64,000 nt of DNA from Stomoxys calcitrans (GCF_963082655.1 NC_081553.1:20473909-20537908), one strand, 5' to 3'; counted from the first letter of the stretch, positions 51,875 through 64,000 are shown. Notes: generated from the letters alone by a model not told the origin. Made by a program: numbers and translations.

Positions 51875-53330
51875 AAGAGCAAGTAAGCCACAGAGAGAAA
51901 TATAAAAGGAGAGTACAGGAATCGAGTTTTTTTTTTTCAAAAATTATTTTTTACCTGAAAACATGATTGAATTCAAAACTGTTAGTCCGGTGTAAGAGAA
52001 TAAAATTGAAAACATTTCTAAAATATTTTGTATAGCCTCTGAGTTCGAGTAAGAAATTCCAAAATATCAAACACTCCAAGTACTCCAAGCTCCATCTTGG
52101 ACCATATAACATTTTGCAGGGTTTTGTGAGCTTCGTTAAATAGAGGGAGAGACAAAAGCAAAGATAGGCAGAGAGAGAAAGAGATGGAGGTATAGAAAAG
52201 AGGGAGACAAAGAGAGAAGATGTGAGCCACAGAGAGAGGAAGAAATGTTCACCATCAACTCATATTCATCTGGTTAAGTAAATTTCTTTCAAAAACTCCA
52301 AGTACTCTCTCGGTTTTGGAACATATAACAGCAGGAATTTCAACAGAATTTTGCAGTATGAGCCTTGTTAAAAAGAGGGAGAGATTAAAAAAGAAAAAGA
52401 GAGAGAAAATGGACCTCAGAGAGAGAGAGAGAGAGAGATAGAAATGTGCAACATCCAATATTTGGTTAAGAAAATTTTTCTAAAATGCTGCAAATACTCG
52501 CCCGGTTTTGGTACAGGGCTTAGCAGTATGAAATATAGATAGACGAAATATAGGTAAGGGTTAGGCAGAGAGAGAAAGAGCAAGTAAGCCACAGAGAGAA
52601 ATAGAAAAACAGAAAAAAGGAAGAGAGTTTTTTTCAAAAATTATTTTTTACCTGACAACTTGATTTTATTCAAAATTATTAGTCCGATGTAAGAGAATGA
52701 AATTGAAAAAATCTCTAAAATATTTTGTATAGCCTCAGAGTTCGAGTATGAAATTCAAAAATATCAAACACTCCAAGTACTCGCTCGATTTTGGAACACA
52801 TAACAGCAATAGTTTCAACATGATTTTGCAGGATTTTGTTAGGTTTGTTAAAATAGAGCGAAAGACAAAAACAGAGATAGGTAGAGAGAGAGGGAGACAA
52901 AGAGAGAGGATGTTGCCACCGAGAGAGAAATAAATGCTAATTATCGATTCATATTTATCTGGTTCAGTAAATTTCTTTCAAAAACTCCAATTACTCGCTC
53001 AGTTTTGGCCCATATAACAGCAAGAATTTCAACAGGGGTTTGCAGTGTGAGTGAGCTTTGTAAAAATAGAGGGAGAAAAAAAAGGGACAGAGAGAGAGAA
53101 GAGTGAAAAGGAGAGAGAGAAGAGTGAAAAGGAGAGAGAGAGAGAGAATACAAGCCACAGCGAGAGATAGAAAAAAAATGGAAGACAGTTGGTTTTTTTC
53201 CAAAATCATTTTTTTTACCTCAAGGAGAGAGAGAAAAGGAGAGAGAGAGAGACACAGCGAGAGATAGAAAAAAGGAAGACAGTTGTTTTTTTTCCAAAAA
53301 CATTTTTTTTTTCCTCAAAGCATGTCTTTA
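51050..53330. repeat. GA-rich tandem array, ~180-220-bp units
   Basis: About nine or ten diverged units each carry CTCCAAGTACTCGCTCGGTT-type sequence (near 51139, 51315, 51495, 51708, 52074, 52299, 52780 and 52984), a GCAGGAATTTCAAC segment and a run of GAGAGA. A longer segment (AAAAATTATTTTTTACCTG ... TTTTGTATAGCCTC) occurs near 51940 and 52640, giving a higher-order spacing of about 700 bp. Opposite-strand open frames rich in Ser/Leu are translations of the GAGA runs. Confidence 0.88.
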
Positions 53331-53342
53331 AAATTCAGAATT

Positions 53343-53885
53343 GCGTACTAAATTCGACCGGGCCGAATTTTGGGAACCCACCACCATGGATGCTGCTAAA
53401 AATTTATACAAAATAACTTTAGTTGAAGGGCATAATTTTATCCTACATACCAAACTTTTGTCAAACCAGCCAAAATTAAAGCTTCTAGGTACCGAACAAG
53501 GATAATCGAGAGACCGGTTTATATGGGAGCCATATCAGGTAAAGACTGATTTGGACCGTATTTGGAGAAGTTTTTGGAAATCGTAACAAAACACCGCAGC
53601 TAAAATTTTAGCCAAATCGGACAAAAATTGCGGCTCGTAATGGACTCAAGAAGTCAAATCGGGAGATCGGTTTATATGGGGGGTATATCAGGTTATATAC
53701 CGATTCGGACCATACTTGGCACAGTTGTCTGAAGTCGTAACAAAACACCGCGTGCAAAATTTTGTCCTGATTTTAGCTCAAGTCGTAACAGAACACTTTC
53801 TGCAAAATTTCAACCAAATCGGACAAAAATTGCGGCTTTTAAAGTCATTAGACGTCAAATCGAGAGATCGGCTTATGTATACCGT
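53343..53885 (+). mobile_element. family A element, truncated
   Basis: A diverged left end (TACTAAATTCGACCGGGCCG) is followed by about three satellite units (GGAGATCGGTTTATATGG). The right end is missing. Confidence 0.75.
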
Positions 53886-55100
53886 CTTTTAAGTTTAAGA
53901 AAAAAATCCAAAATACATCCTACCTCTCCATTTGAATAAAATTTTGAAAAAAAAAACCCTCTTCAAAAGTATGCCCTCTACCTTTCTTCCTCCCTATGGC
54001 CCCCCATAAAGATGGTCTTTTACCCCCATACCCCTAGCCTCTACACTTTTGGGTGGTTTTTCATATGGCTAAGCTTTCTCACAGACAATCAAAAGCATTT
54101 GTCAACTTTGACAATATAGCAATGTAGTCGTCCTTAAGGGTATATTTTATTGTTGACCATTGGCTGCAAAACAAAAAGAAACAACTCAGAAATCAAGCCG
54201 CCACCGCCTATCCATTAAAACAAAAAAACAAGAAAAGTTTAAAATACATAATAAAACTTGAACAACAACGGGGCTATGACGATGACGTCGCGAAAAAAAC
54301 TAAAAAAAAAACAAACAATTTTTAATGAATTCAAATTAAAGAAAACAATGTGTAGTACTTCAAGTAATGCTAAAATTCTCCCCTTAAGTCTTGAACAAAA
54401 AAAAAAAAAAACTTCAATGCTTTTGTTCTCGGCTCGGGATGGTTGGCTGACTGGTTGACTGGCTTACTGACTGGCGAGTTTTGCTTGGCGCTGTTGTTGC
54501 TCATTTTTAAGTTTTAAGGCTAAAACACATAAATTCTCAAAATGTTTTCATTGTTTCTTGGCTTGGCTTGCAAACTCTGCTGTTGTTGCTGTAGTTTTGG
54601 TCTTTTTTCTGTAGTTGTAGTAGTAGTTGTTGTTGTTGTTGCTATTTTGTTTTGCATATCCCTCACAGTTCAAGTGAATGCCACACAACAATGCTACTCG
54701 CTCTCTTATTGCGGCAAAACTCCTCATGTCAGTTATGTTAGCGTTTTGTGTTTTTTTTTTTTTTTGTTTTTGCAGCTGCCGGCCGCTTCATACTTCAGCC
54801 GCCGCTTTTGGCTGTCTGTTCAATTGCCTGTTCAATAATTGCGTTTAATTATAAAGTATCACAAAAGTAGGAGCAACAATAAAGCAAAGGTATTAAAAAC
54901 CAAAAACCAAAAAAAAAAAAAAACTTAAATTGAAACTGCATCAATCGTAAGAAATCTCAAGCCGTCGAATGGTTACAAACGTCCGGCTCTAAGCAATGGA
55001 AATAAAACAAAACCGCTGTTTTAGCCTAAACTTTATGGCTCTTCAAAACAATTGTTTTTTTTTTTCTAATGTGTTTGTGTATGTGTTTCCAAACAATTTG
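53886..55100. other. grn intron, single-copy DNA
   Basis: No exon seen. GTT/GTA triplet runs occur near 54612-54645. The open frame at 54542-54838 is built on these runs. Confidence 0.4.
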
Positions 55101-55954
55101 TATTTGAGCTGAAGTTCAAAAACTTACCTTGACATAGTTTCTATGCCGTTTTAAGGCCATTCATAGACAAGGATTATAGTAAAGATTTGGGGTTTGAAAT
55201 TAAGAGATGCAGCAAAATGTAGAAAAATTAACAAAAAAAGAACAAACCGCCATTTGGTAACAAGAAAAATAAAAGTGGTTATCAAAAGTTTGCCTTTTTT
55301 TGTTTTGAGGACATGTTTCGAATGCTTAAAAAGTAAAATCATTGGGGACAACTAAATTCAATCTTCGCTATTTAATTTCTATACATAAAAAACCAGTCTC
55401 CTAAGTTGGGTAGTTGGAGAACATTAGTTATCATGTCCCCAAAATTAGCGAAATAAATTTTTAATATTTTTAACATACTTTGAGGACATGTTTCGAAAGC
55501 TTAGAGTAATAAAATTTTTTAAAACCAATATAATTTTTTTGTTTGATATAAACTGCCTATTTATAAATTAAAATCTATCTCTTAAAGATCTAAATTTGAG
55601 ACGATAACTTTTTATTATCATGTCCCTAAAATATGTTATTATTATGGGAACTAATATGGAGCCTAGAGCATACATTAAAAAAATTCTTAGTAACAAACAA
55701 ATTCAGCTTTTGCAACTAAAACCATTCTCCTTAAAAACCATGTTTGAGAACATTACTTTGCCTTACCATGTCCTCAAAATTAGCCAAAAAAAATTTATAA
55801 TGTCCACTAATTTTGAGGACTTGCTTAATATAGGTTGATAACTTGAATAAATTAATAGAACTACGATTTTTTTCACAATGTTCATTAAATTTTACATAAA
55901 ATTCGGTAAAATTATTTAGAAGAAAATTTATGGAAAACATTAAAGATAAAGCTG
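55100..55954. repeat. GGGGACATG-core degenerate array, part 1
   Basis: TTTGAGGACATGTTTCGAA-type cores (near 55304 and 55480) and their complements (CATGTCCCCAAAATTAGC near 55435, CATGTCCCTAAAATA near 55620, CATGTCCTCAAAATTAGC near 55769) recur in both orientations within A+T-rich DNA. Confidence 0.65.
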
Positions 55955-56985
55955 GACAGGGCCCGCTCCGCTGCGCCTTTTTTCATACTCTTATTTTATT
56001 TGAGCTCTATACTGGCACGGTTAGGAAAGTCCTGTTTGGGGTTGATGTAACGGCTTTTCAGATATTTCCCCCCAATGTTGATATCATATTGGTGTTCTAC
56101 TTCCAAATACCTTTCATTTGAGGCTTATATTGCTATGGCCGGTAAATATGTCCGGTATGGGGGTATTTTTGGGGGTAAGGTGGAAAGGCATCAAGGAATA
56201 AATTTTTTACTCTACTTTCAAATACCTATCATTTGATATACATATTGTCCCAATCGGTAATTATTTCCAGGTGGGGGGTTTTGGGGTTGAGGTGGACAGA
56301 CACCAAGAAATATATTTTTATATCAGCTTTTTTTACTCTACTTTCAAATATCTATCATTTGATATCCATATTGTCCCAATCGGTTAATGTGTCCTGCTGG
56401 GGAGTTCTTGGGGGGTGAGGAGGTCCCTCGGACACAAAGGAATGCATTTTTATGTCTGATTTGTTCTCTAACTTTAAATACCTTTTATTTGATATCCATA
56501 TTGGCCAAAGCGTTAAAAGTGTCCTGTTGGGTAGTGTTTTTTGGGGGGTGGGGGACCCCCCGACACTTATGATGACATTTTTAATGCCAAGTTCTTACTC
56601 TATTCGGAAATACCTTTCATTTGATACCCATATTGTTCCAAACGGTAAACATGTCCGTTTGGGGGGGTTTTGGATGGGGCGTCCCCCCAGGTTATTTGAC
56701 CCCCAAATTGTATACATATTTAGTGTTTTTGGGGTACCATAAGGTGGCATGCAAAATTGCGCTTTTAATTGGTGCAACCATCTACGAGATCTGGCGTTTT
56801 TGAAAACGTGGCTGTGGGGGAGGGTCCGCCCCCCTTCGAATATCAAAAATGTAGTATCCTATTTTCAGAGGGGGCTCAAACTCTGCCATCTGTGAAAATT
56901 TCATGAAAAGGTTCACCCAATTTTGAGTCTAGAGGTAGAAACAAACAAACTAAGAAACAAACAAACAAAGCGCAAATTTTCTGCA
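55955..56985 (-). mobile_element. family B dispersed repeat, reverse copy
   Basis: Modules with AAATACCTTTCATTTGA recur (near 56103, 56477 and 56609), with diverged versions near 56219 and 56344, plus GGGGGTTTTGG-type segments and a terminal AAACAAACAAACAAAG. It is the complement of 47514-48460. It lies between two parts of a GGGGACATG-core array. Confidence 0.75.
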
Positions 56986-57345
56986 TAGCTAACTTTGGGG
57001 ACATGTCCTCATAGTTAGCCGAACTATATTCAATGTTATTTTATAGCAAAATCATTAAGATTGAATAGTCTTTTCGAGTTCAATCTCGAAAACCAAGAGA
57101 ATTCACTATAACTATAAAACCTTTAAACAACTTATTTTAATATTGTATTCCATATTTTTGAAATAAAATCCATTCTGCACCCATTACTTTTGGGGACATA
57201 ACTTCTCATTAACATGTCTCCAAACTTAACCGAATAATATTTAAAGCTAATTAAAGCCAAAATCATTAAGTTTGAGGAACAACTTCAAATGAAAACCGAA
57301 AGAAGTTTTTAACAATATAATCTTTTAAATCATTTATGGATGGGA
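56986..57345. repeat. GGGGACATG-core degenerate array, part 2
   Basis: TTTGGGGACATGTCCTCAT near 56994 is itself a dyad (GGGGACATGTCCTC). TTTTGGGGACATAACTTCTC and CATGTCTCCAAACTTAACCG follow near 57188 and 57214. It resembles the sequence left of the family B copy. Confidence 0.65.
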
Positions 57346-57415
57346 AAGTGCTTTATGCATGCAAAGAGTAATTTTGTCTTGTTTCCAACGGTAACGGCTA
57401 AAACCCCATCCTGTG

Positions 57416-57592
57416 TCACCTCTGGGGATTAATTCGTCCTCGGAACCGCTTGCGCATTACTTCGAAGTGGATCCCATATCTGGTGATTATCCTTATCATC
57501 ATCACTGTGTGGGCGTCCAGACTTTCGCTTTTAAACTCTACGCCGCTGCGTCCAGATGTATCTTCGTCCAGTAGTGGTTCGGCGTATCTCAT
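57416..57592 (-). other. 58-codon open frame in a G+C-richer island, doubtful
   Basis: An ATG-initiated frame encodes 58 residues of mixed, charged, non-repetitive composition (starting MRYAEPLLDED, ending GRINPQR). The opposite strand is also open for over 50 codons. The ~230-bp island (57370-57600) is clearly richer in G+C than its surroundings. It may be an old retroelement or processed-gene fragment. The protein is not recognised and there is no splice or promoter evidence. Confidence 0.25.
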
Positions 57593-57599
57593 CACAAAT

Positions 57600-60240
57600 G
57601 TATTAATAATGACAAATTAATAACAAACAAATATTGGCTAGTTTTATGTAAATTGCCAACTCGTGGCCCTTTAAAGGATCAATAACGGATATCCTAGTTT
57701 GACCAAAAATGTTTTTCTGGTTTATACTTTTTACATACAAATATCGTTTTTTTTTCTTTATTTGCCTTAAAATCTTTTTTAATACATCTTCAACCAAACT
57801 ACTCAACCTTTTTTATTACAAAAAAATTCTAAAGAAATTTTGCAATTCAGGAAATCCTTTAAGGATAATGCATTCCTTTTCTTTAAAGCCTACAGATGCA
57901 CTTTACCGCCTCCCAAATGAAAAAAAAACATCTTTTACTTTGTTACATTTTCCCTTTATTCTTTTCGATCTTTTTTTCATTAGCGACTAGACACGCCTTC
58001 CCCATGGCAAATCACCATGCATCCATTGTTTTAAAGTTAGTGAATTTCTCTCTTTTAGTTTCATCATATCGTTAAATTTTAATTGATCTTCATTCAAAGC
58101 CTTATTGGATGAAACTAAGTACGGATGTGGGTAACCAGGCGATTTCGTCAGTTGCCAATATATTTTCATTTGGTTCATGCTTTCAAAGATTTAATGCAGC
58201 TTACATTGCATGAACTGGCTGTTTCCTTGGGCACGTCTCTTAAGAAGCTATACTGGATCAATTGCCTGATGGATGGATGTGGCAACGAAATGAATGCATT
58301 TTTTTTTTTGCTAATCATAATGTTTAAGCTACCTTTCTGGGCTTGTTGCGAACGTGTTTGTTGTTCCATTGAAGAGCAGCATTACCTTTGCTTCAAGGTG
58401 CTGACTGTTGGAGGCTGTTTTTGACGAAATGTTGTCTTAACAAGATCTATCCTATATTGGGCAAAAAAAAAAAAAAAAAAATTGTGATTATTAAAACTCC
58501 AAAAGGCAAATGTTTTCATATTGCCAGAAAATTCAGAACAAAAAAAAAATATTTGGCGCAAAAACGCCCCACATTTGCCAAGACTACAGATATTTAAAGA
58601 AGAACGTCATCTTAGTGCAGCAACAGCAACTACAACTTCTCATCATCGATGATCGTTCAATGAACTTTGGCAAAGCTCCAGTATTTGATTTGGTCTTGAT
58701 TTCTGTCGAAGACTCCTCAGCAAAATGAAGCAAAAAAAAAAAAAATATTGAATAGTTCTTACTTCCCCCATTGGTGAAGAGGGTCCAAGTTTTTGAAATG
58801 TTGTTTTGTGGTGTTGTTCACTTGGCAGTTTGCTTGTGGCATAGTAGCTGTGAAGAAGACTGACTTGAGATCATATCCTTGCCTACTCCATGTCTTTAAT
58901 GTCGAACATTGTTTAATGTGCTCAAACGTGGCTTTTTGGTGTTTCGTTTTTTTTTTGTTATTAATGTGCTATGGCCCAGTATTGAACTTGTGGTGTTTGT
59001 AGCCGCCTGGCAGTGATGCTGCTGCTGCTGCTGTTATTCCTTTTAATATGATTTATATGTTTTATATTAAACTGGGTGGGGAAGCCCTTCGTTTTTGCAC
59101 CATAGCAAAAAAAAACAGAAACCAAACGCACCAGAAGTGAATCAAACTAAACTCCTTGGCCAGCCATGATGTAGGCTTTAGTTGTTTCGTATCGCTTCGT
59201 TTAATTTCTGGCGTTCCTGCCCACATACTTAAAGGCAAGGGCAATACCGCCACCACAATAACCATCACCAACCACTACAGGCACTGCTGTTGCCTCTGAC
59301 TCTGCCTCTCTGTGTGAGTCTGTCTCTGTCATCTTCATGATCTTCATTGTCATCGTTTTTGTTTTTGTTTTTGCGCTGTCGGTTGTTTGGGGGGCTTTTG
59401 GAATCGCTGAACTTCAGCTTGTCGTTTGCTGCCGGCTGTGATGTACTGTCGATAAACGTTCCAAATACGAAATTTACGACTATTTGCTCATTTCGCATAT
59501 TTAATGCTTGTTTCTGCTATATTTTGTTAATTTCCCACGCTTCACTACTTGTTTTTTGAGGTTTTTTGTTTTACACTTCCCTCTTTGCTTGCCCTGCTTT
59601 TTCGATTTTTTGAATCATTTAATTTAAATTAAATCAAAAACAAAAAAATGTCTTCTTAACATATGGCGGGTCAGGTTGTTTTTGTTTTCTTTTTGTTATG
59701 AAAAAGGCCGAAAACTTTGTTTTGCCAAATATTAGGAAGGTTGAAGTTATATGAAGAGGAAAACTAAGAACTGTGTGGCTTAATTAACAAAAAAAATAAG
59801 AAAGAAAAAATAAAAAATAAATAAGAAAATATTTTCAAGTTTATTATTTTGACTATAAGGGAAAAATCAATTTTTTTACAAGGAGAAACAAATTAATAAG
59901 CTTTCCCATTATTTTATAAAAAGTTTTAGGATTTCAATCAAAAAAAAAAAAAATAGTTAAAGCCTTAAAATATGCTACATAGAATTCCAATTCACCGAAT
60001 TGACGTTTCTCTTTGAATTTTCTTTTATATGTTATATAAAAAAGATACAAAAGTACTTAAGCTTAAAACCTTCGTATAAGAGATCAGAATTTAAAGCACA
60101 CTTTTGGGGATCACTTGCAGAATCAAACTTTAAGGAAATAAATTTAAAAAAATCGTAACATTATTTTAAATTGAATTTATTTCTTTAAGCTAATAAATAA
60201 ATCAAAATCAGATATCTAAAATTTTAGCATATTGTTAGGG
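57600..60240. other. grn intron, single-copy DNA
   Basis: Repeat-poor DNA of mixed composition with scattered A/T tracts and a CTG run near 59018-59035. No GATA C-finger or other domain was recognised on either strand. Confidence 0.45.
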
Positions 60241-60249
60241 GTCATATAT

Positions 60250-61775
60250 AATAGGTAATTTATGACTTTGAGGACATAATTATGAAAAACGACATATCGG
60301 CAAATAGGGGACCAAAATCTTTTCTTATACCCTCCTCCATAAGATGGGGGTATCCCAATTTCGTCATTCCGGGCCGAATCTTACATACTTGTTGATTTTT
60401 TCTTTTGCTTTCTCCAAGTAAAAAATGAAATAGTAATCTTCCAAAACTCTGCAAAAATGTTCTAGTGAAAAGTTTTAAAATTTTTATTTTATGCCTACAA
60501 ATATGCAACACTTTTTGATTTTCCAAAAATTTATTTTTTTAATTTTTGCAAAATAATATGGCTTGGTTTATAAATCAAAAACAAATTTTTATGCCATACT
60601 AAAAAAAAATTGATTTTAGGGACATATTGTGAAAGCAAACTTTGGGGACACATTGTGGTGCCTCAAAATATGCAACACATCATTTTCCTACAAATATGCG
60701 ATGCTAATTTAATTAAGATAATTTCTTATATAAATCTATGCCAAACTGATAGAAGCAAACTTTGTGGAAGCAAATTTTGAGGATATGGTTTGACAAATAA
60801 ATTATATAATTTTTTATTTTTTTAATTTAAAAAACATTAAATTCTGGAAAAGATTGTAATAAATAAATTTTTTTTAATTTTTTGTTTTCAATTTTTATGC
60901 TTAAAAATATACAATATATTATTTTCCTTCAAATATGCAACGTTTTTTTTCATTATGTAATTGAAATTAAACAAAAGCAAAAGTGAAAAAAAATATTTTA
61001 TTAAATGCCAAGTTAATACTGAAAACTTGGCTTGTTTATCTTTACTAAAAGAAATCGCAACAGACAAACAATGTAATTTATGAAAATTTTGGTAAAAAAT
61101 ATCCAAAAATTTTTAAGTTTAATTTGGAGCCCCAAAATATACAACACATCATTTTCCTACAAATATGCAATGTTTATTTAATAAAGATAATTTATTATAT
61201 ATATCTATGCCAAACTGATTTTTAGTACAAAAGAATTTTGAGAGGAGGGAGGGTCACATTGTGAAAACTTGACTTGATGTCATGTTCTATAAAAAAATTA
61301 AAAAAAAACTAATTAATTTAAAATAATTATCAAATGATAATGTAATAATCAAAAAATTAAAATTTTGAAAAAATTAAAACTCATATTTGTATGCCCCAAA
61401 ATATGCAATACTTTATTTTTCTATAAATACACAGTGCTTTAAATACAAAAGAATACATTTATGTCGGGAAACAAACTTTGAATACATGGAGGAACATATT
61501 TTGAGGACATGTCATTTTAAAAATTTTAAGAAAAAAAAAAATGTATTTATTTGGGTGATAAATTTTTATTTATCCAAAATTCTTTAAAGCTCAATAAACC
61601 AAATTCTAAAAGTCATAGGTATTGCCTACTTTTAGGAGAAGCAAATTTTGAGGACATGCTGTTTCGAAAAATTTGAGAATAAAAATTTTGTTTTTATTAG
61701 TTTGAGATAAAAATGTTTCAAAAATTTCTTCATATGAAAGTCATAAATATTGCATACTTTGAGGGGATCGATATT
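60250..61775. repeat. AATATGCAACA / GAGGACAT-core degenerate array
   Basis: CCCCAAAATATGCAA-type cores (near 61393; CAAAATATGCAACACATC near 60664; a variant near 61131), TTTTCCTACAAATATGC (near 60685 and 61152) and TTTTGAGGACATG-type cores (near 61499 and 61645) recur in very A+T-rich DNA. A family A scrap (GGGCCGAATCTTACATACTT near 60371) is embedded. Confidence 0.7.
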
Positions 61776-62273
61776 AAAAAGAAATAATAATAATTTTTTC
61801 ATTTTTTATACTTATTATTATTATTTTTTTTTGTTCTATTAAACATTACCATAATTTATCAATTCTGTCATTAACTTAATTGACTACAGGAATTTGCCTT
61901 TCCAAAGCATTTTCTTATCTACACATAAGCAAATGTGGCCATTAATTAATTTTTAATTTAATTTTATTAATATTGACCACCTAACAACAAAAAAGGAAAA
62001 AATAGGACACATGTAGGACATTCATATGTGCATGTTGCCAGAAAAAAACTTAATATTCTTTAGCCTTTTCTCTAGACACACACACACACACACATATATC
62101 CCTTAACTGATAACACCATACAAATCAATAAATTTCACCAACATAGCCTTCGTTTTTTTTTCTTTGGTGTGGTCTTTATTGTTTTGGCCATGTGTTAGTG
62201 TTAGCCCCAAAAAGGGTACGTTTGTAATTTGTAATCACATTAAAGTCTTGAAGGTTGACTTTAACTCTTCCAG
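61776..62273. other. intronic DNA with CA microsatellite
   Basis: A CA run lies at about 62078-62093. Nothing else is recognised before the candidate exon. Confidence 0.4.
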
Positions 62274-62422
62274 CTAGCCTTAAGGCAGACCAGGTGGAAG
62301 AAAACATTGACAAAATTGAAGCCATAGAACGACAAGTTCGCATTAAAAGCAAGCATGAAGAACATGCAAGCCGGCAAGTTGTTGGTCTCGCAGCAAAGCT
62401 CCTTTCGCCTAGCAGACAATAG
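62274..62422 (+). other. candidate terminal coding exon, unconfirmed
   Basis: After an acceptor-like tract (TTTAACTCTTCCAG, AG at 62272-62273), a frame opening with two bases of a split codon runs 48 codons to a TAG at 62420-62422, with AATAAA at 62456-62461. The translation (SLKADQVEENIDKIEA..., ending LSPSRQ) is Glu/Lys-rich and helix-forming in appearance. The phase (1) does not fit grn exon C, which ends in phase 0, so it would belong to another transcript. A 48-codon open stretch can occur by chance. Confidence 0.2.
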
Positions 62423-62461
62423 GCCATGCCAGCAAGACAAACGGCCAGCTAGAAAAATAAA

Positions 62462-63590
62462 GGTAGCCACTAAGTAATAGAGTAGCACTAGTTTCAACCA
62501 TAACCACAAAACAAAAACACATTTGAAAAAAAAAAACAAAAAAAAAGAGAAAAAAAAACTTCTAGTCGAAGGTATGAAAATTGTCATTAATATTTGTCAC
62601 TAAACTCACAATACTGCAAAATGTTGGAGGTATCTAAACATGTATGTGTATCTAGAAGTTCATATGAATAGACATTGGTGTTGTTGGTGTTGTTGCCAAC
62701 TCCAATGGCCATTTGGTCATTGAATTCTTTTTTTTTTTGAAGAATGAAAACGGCAGCCCCAGTCAGTGAGTGGCCTTTGAAAGCTGTGGCTTGTTTTGGC
62801 CGCTATCACAGCTTTGTGGTGGTGTTGTGACTTTCTGGTCTACTACTATGTGGCTGTGGCTTAAATAAATGTCACCTAAACACGCCAAAAACTTAGCAAT
62901 GAAGTGACTTTATTGCATTGCCGTTGAACCAGCAATGACGATGACATTGCCCCTTTCTTAGCTCTCCACCCCCTTACGGCCACTATAGAAACCACGGCTA
63001 GCCAAGTTGCTGGTGTTCTATTAATTTTCACTTATTGTCTCTTTGGGTGTGAAATTATAATAAACACGGGGTTGCGCATTAAAAACAAACCAACAGCAAA
63101 AGCCAAGCGAAAAGCCGTTGGTGATATAAAAGGATTGTAAAGGGTTTTTTTTCAAAAACCCATTAGAGTTTATGAACTTTTGGTTGCTTTTATTTACGAA
63201 GCGTTTGGAGAGTTCATAAATTTTCCCCTCCCTTAAGGCGCAAAGTTTTACGTGTGACTATTGAAGTATTTGATTTTTATGTTAATTTTTATTTCTACGC
63301 TTACAAAACACGTAAAACTTATATGATTTCGTTTTTTTACCATACCGTAATAGTCTACCCCCCCATGGGTAGGAAATCAATTTTTTTTTATTTAAGCATG
63401 GAAATTAAAACATTGAAATTATTATAAATGGGCTTAATGTTGAGGCAAATGTGGTTTAGGAAAAACAAATTCAAATTAATTATGATTTTTGTAATTAAGT
63501 TTTGTTAATTAGTTCTTAAAAGAATTGGCTTGTCCTCAGAGTGAATTTGAGTTTGCTCTGAAAAGAGGGAATATGTCTTTGAAGTCATTT
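62462..63590. other. grn intron, single-copy DNA
   Basis: No exon or element is recognised; A and T tracts only. Confidence 0.4.
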
Positions 63591-63593
63591 TTA

Positions 63594-64000
63594 TACCCAC
63601 CACCGAAGGATGGGGGTATATTCATTTTGTCATTCCGTTTGCAACACATCGAAATATCCATTTCCGACCCTATAAAGTATATATATTCTTGATCAGCGTG
63701 AAAATCTAAGACGATCTAGACATGTCCGTCCGTCTGTCCGTCTGTCTGTTGAAATAACGCTACAGTCTTCAAAAATAGAGATATTGAGCTGAAACTTTGC
63801 ACAGATTATTTTTTTGTCCATAAGCAGGTTAAGTTCGAAGATGGGCTATATCGGACTATATCTTGATATAGCCCCCATATAGACCGATCCGCCGATTTAG
63901 GGTCTTAGGCCCATAAAAGCCACATTTATTATCCGATTTTGCTGAAATTTGGGACAGTGAGTTACGCTAGGCCCCTCGACATCCTTCGTCAATTTGGCCC
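63594..64000 (-). mobile_element. family A element, cut by window end
   Basis: On the minus strand this is the right end: CCACCACCGAAGGATGGGGG, AAAGTATATATATTCTTGATC, CATGTCCGTCCGTCTGTCCG, then satellite units of the second subfamily (ATATAGCCCCCATATAGACC). The element continues beyond 64000. Confidence 0.87.

Noticed and set aside
59265..59498. Charged 77-codon minus-strand frame
   Set aside because: Low-complexity Asn/Asp/Lys/Arg sequence from simple triplets, without splice sites.

Overview
The window is nuclear DNA of a higher fly, most probably a calyptrate/muscid such as Musca, Stomoxys or a relative. That placement rests on the dispersed-repeat families (terminal palindrome TTCGGCCGGGCCGAA, ~152-bp internal tandem units, tRNA-derived SINEs, mariner-type miniature elements) and on one insect GATA gene with very long, repeat-filled introns. 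The species is inference; the animal origin is certain from the intron/exon structure.

One protein-coding gene is clear, on the + strand: a GATA1/2/3-class transcription factor, best matched to Drosophila grain (grn, GATAc). Three consecutive coding exons are visible: 18854-19137 (conserved N-terminal motifs), 21446-22418 (Asn/Ser/His/Ala/Gly-rich linker) and 48668-48813 (N-terminal GATA zinc finger). Their phases join exactly (0, then 1, then 0) and all three donors are GTAAGT/GTAAGC. The introns are 2.3 kb, 26.2 kb and more than 15 kb. The first coding exon and the C-terminal, main DNA-binding finger were not found, so they probably lie outside the window. Everything else is intron or 5' flanking DNA.

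Region by region. 1-18.8 kb: a mariner-type MITE, then three large and several small A+T-rich tandem arrays sharing one ~22-bp core (TAGTAG...ACAGTAGGAAT) in alternating orientation (about 50 copies), a family A satellite block, one SINE and single-copy DNA. 18.8-22.4 kb: exons A and B separated by a complete family A element. 22.4-48.7 kb (second intron): an inverted pair of family A elements, a SINE with a 440-bp AAAAT tail, three nested or adjacent family A copies carrying a TA-flanked deleted Tc1/mariner element, a second mariner MITE, SINEs, ~360-bp tandem repeats, a 2.4-kb minisatellite of a 16-bp unit with amplified SINE pieces, and family A next to family B. 48.7-64 kb: the N-finger exon, a GA-rich array with ~700-bp higher-order periodicity, more family A and B copies, arrays with a GGGGACATG-type core, single-copy DNA, two weak candidate coding fragments, and a family A copy running off the end.

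The most unusual structure is the TAGTAG/ACAGTAGGAAT dyad system at 0.4-17 kb. The core and the spacing of its inverted pairs (about 108-125 bp) are conserved between arrays whose other sequence is unrelated.
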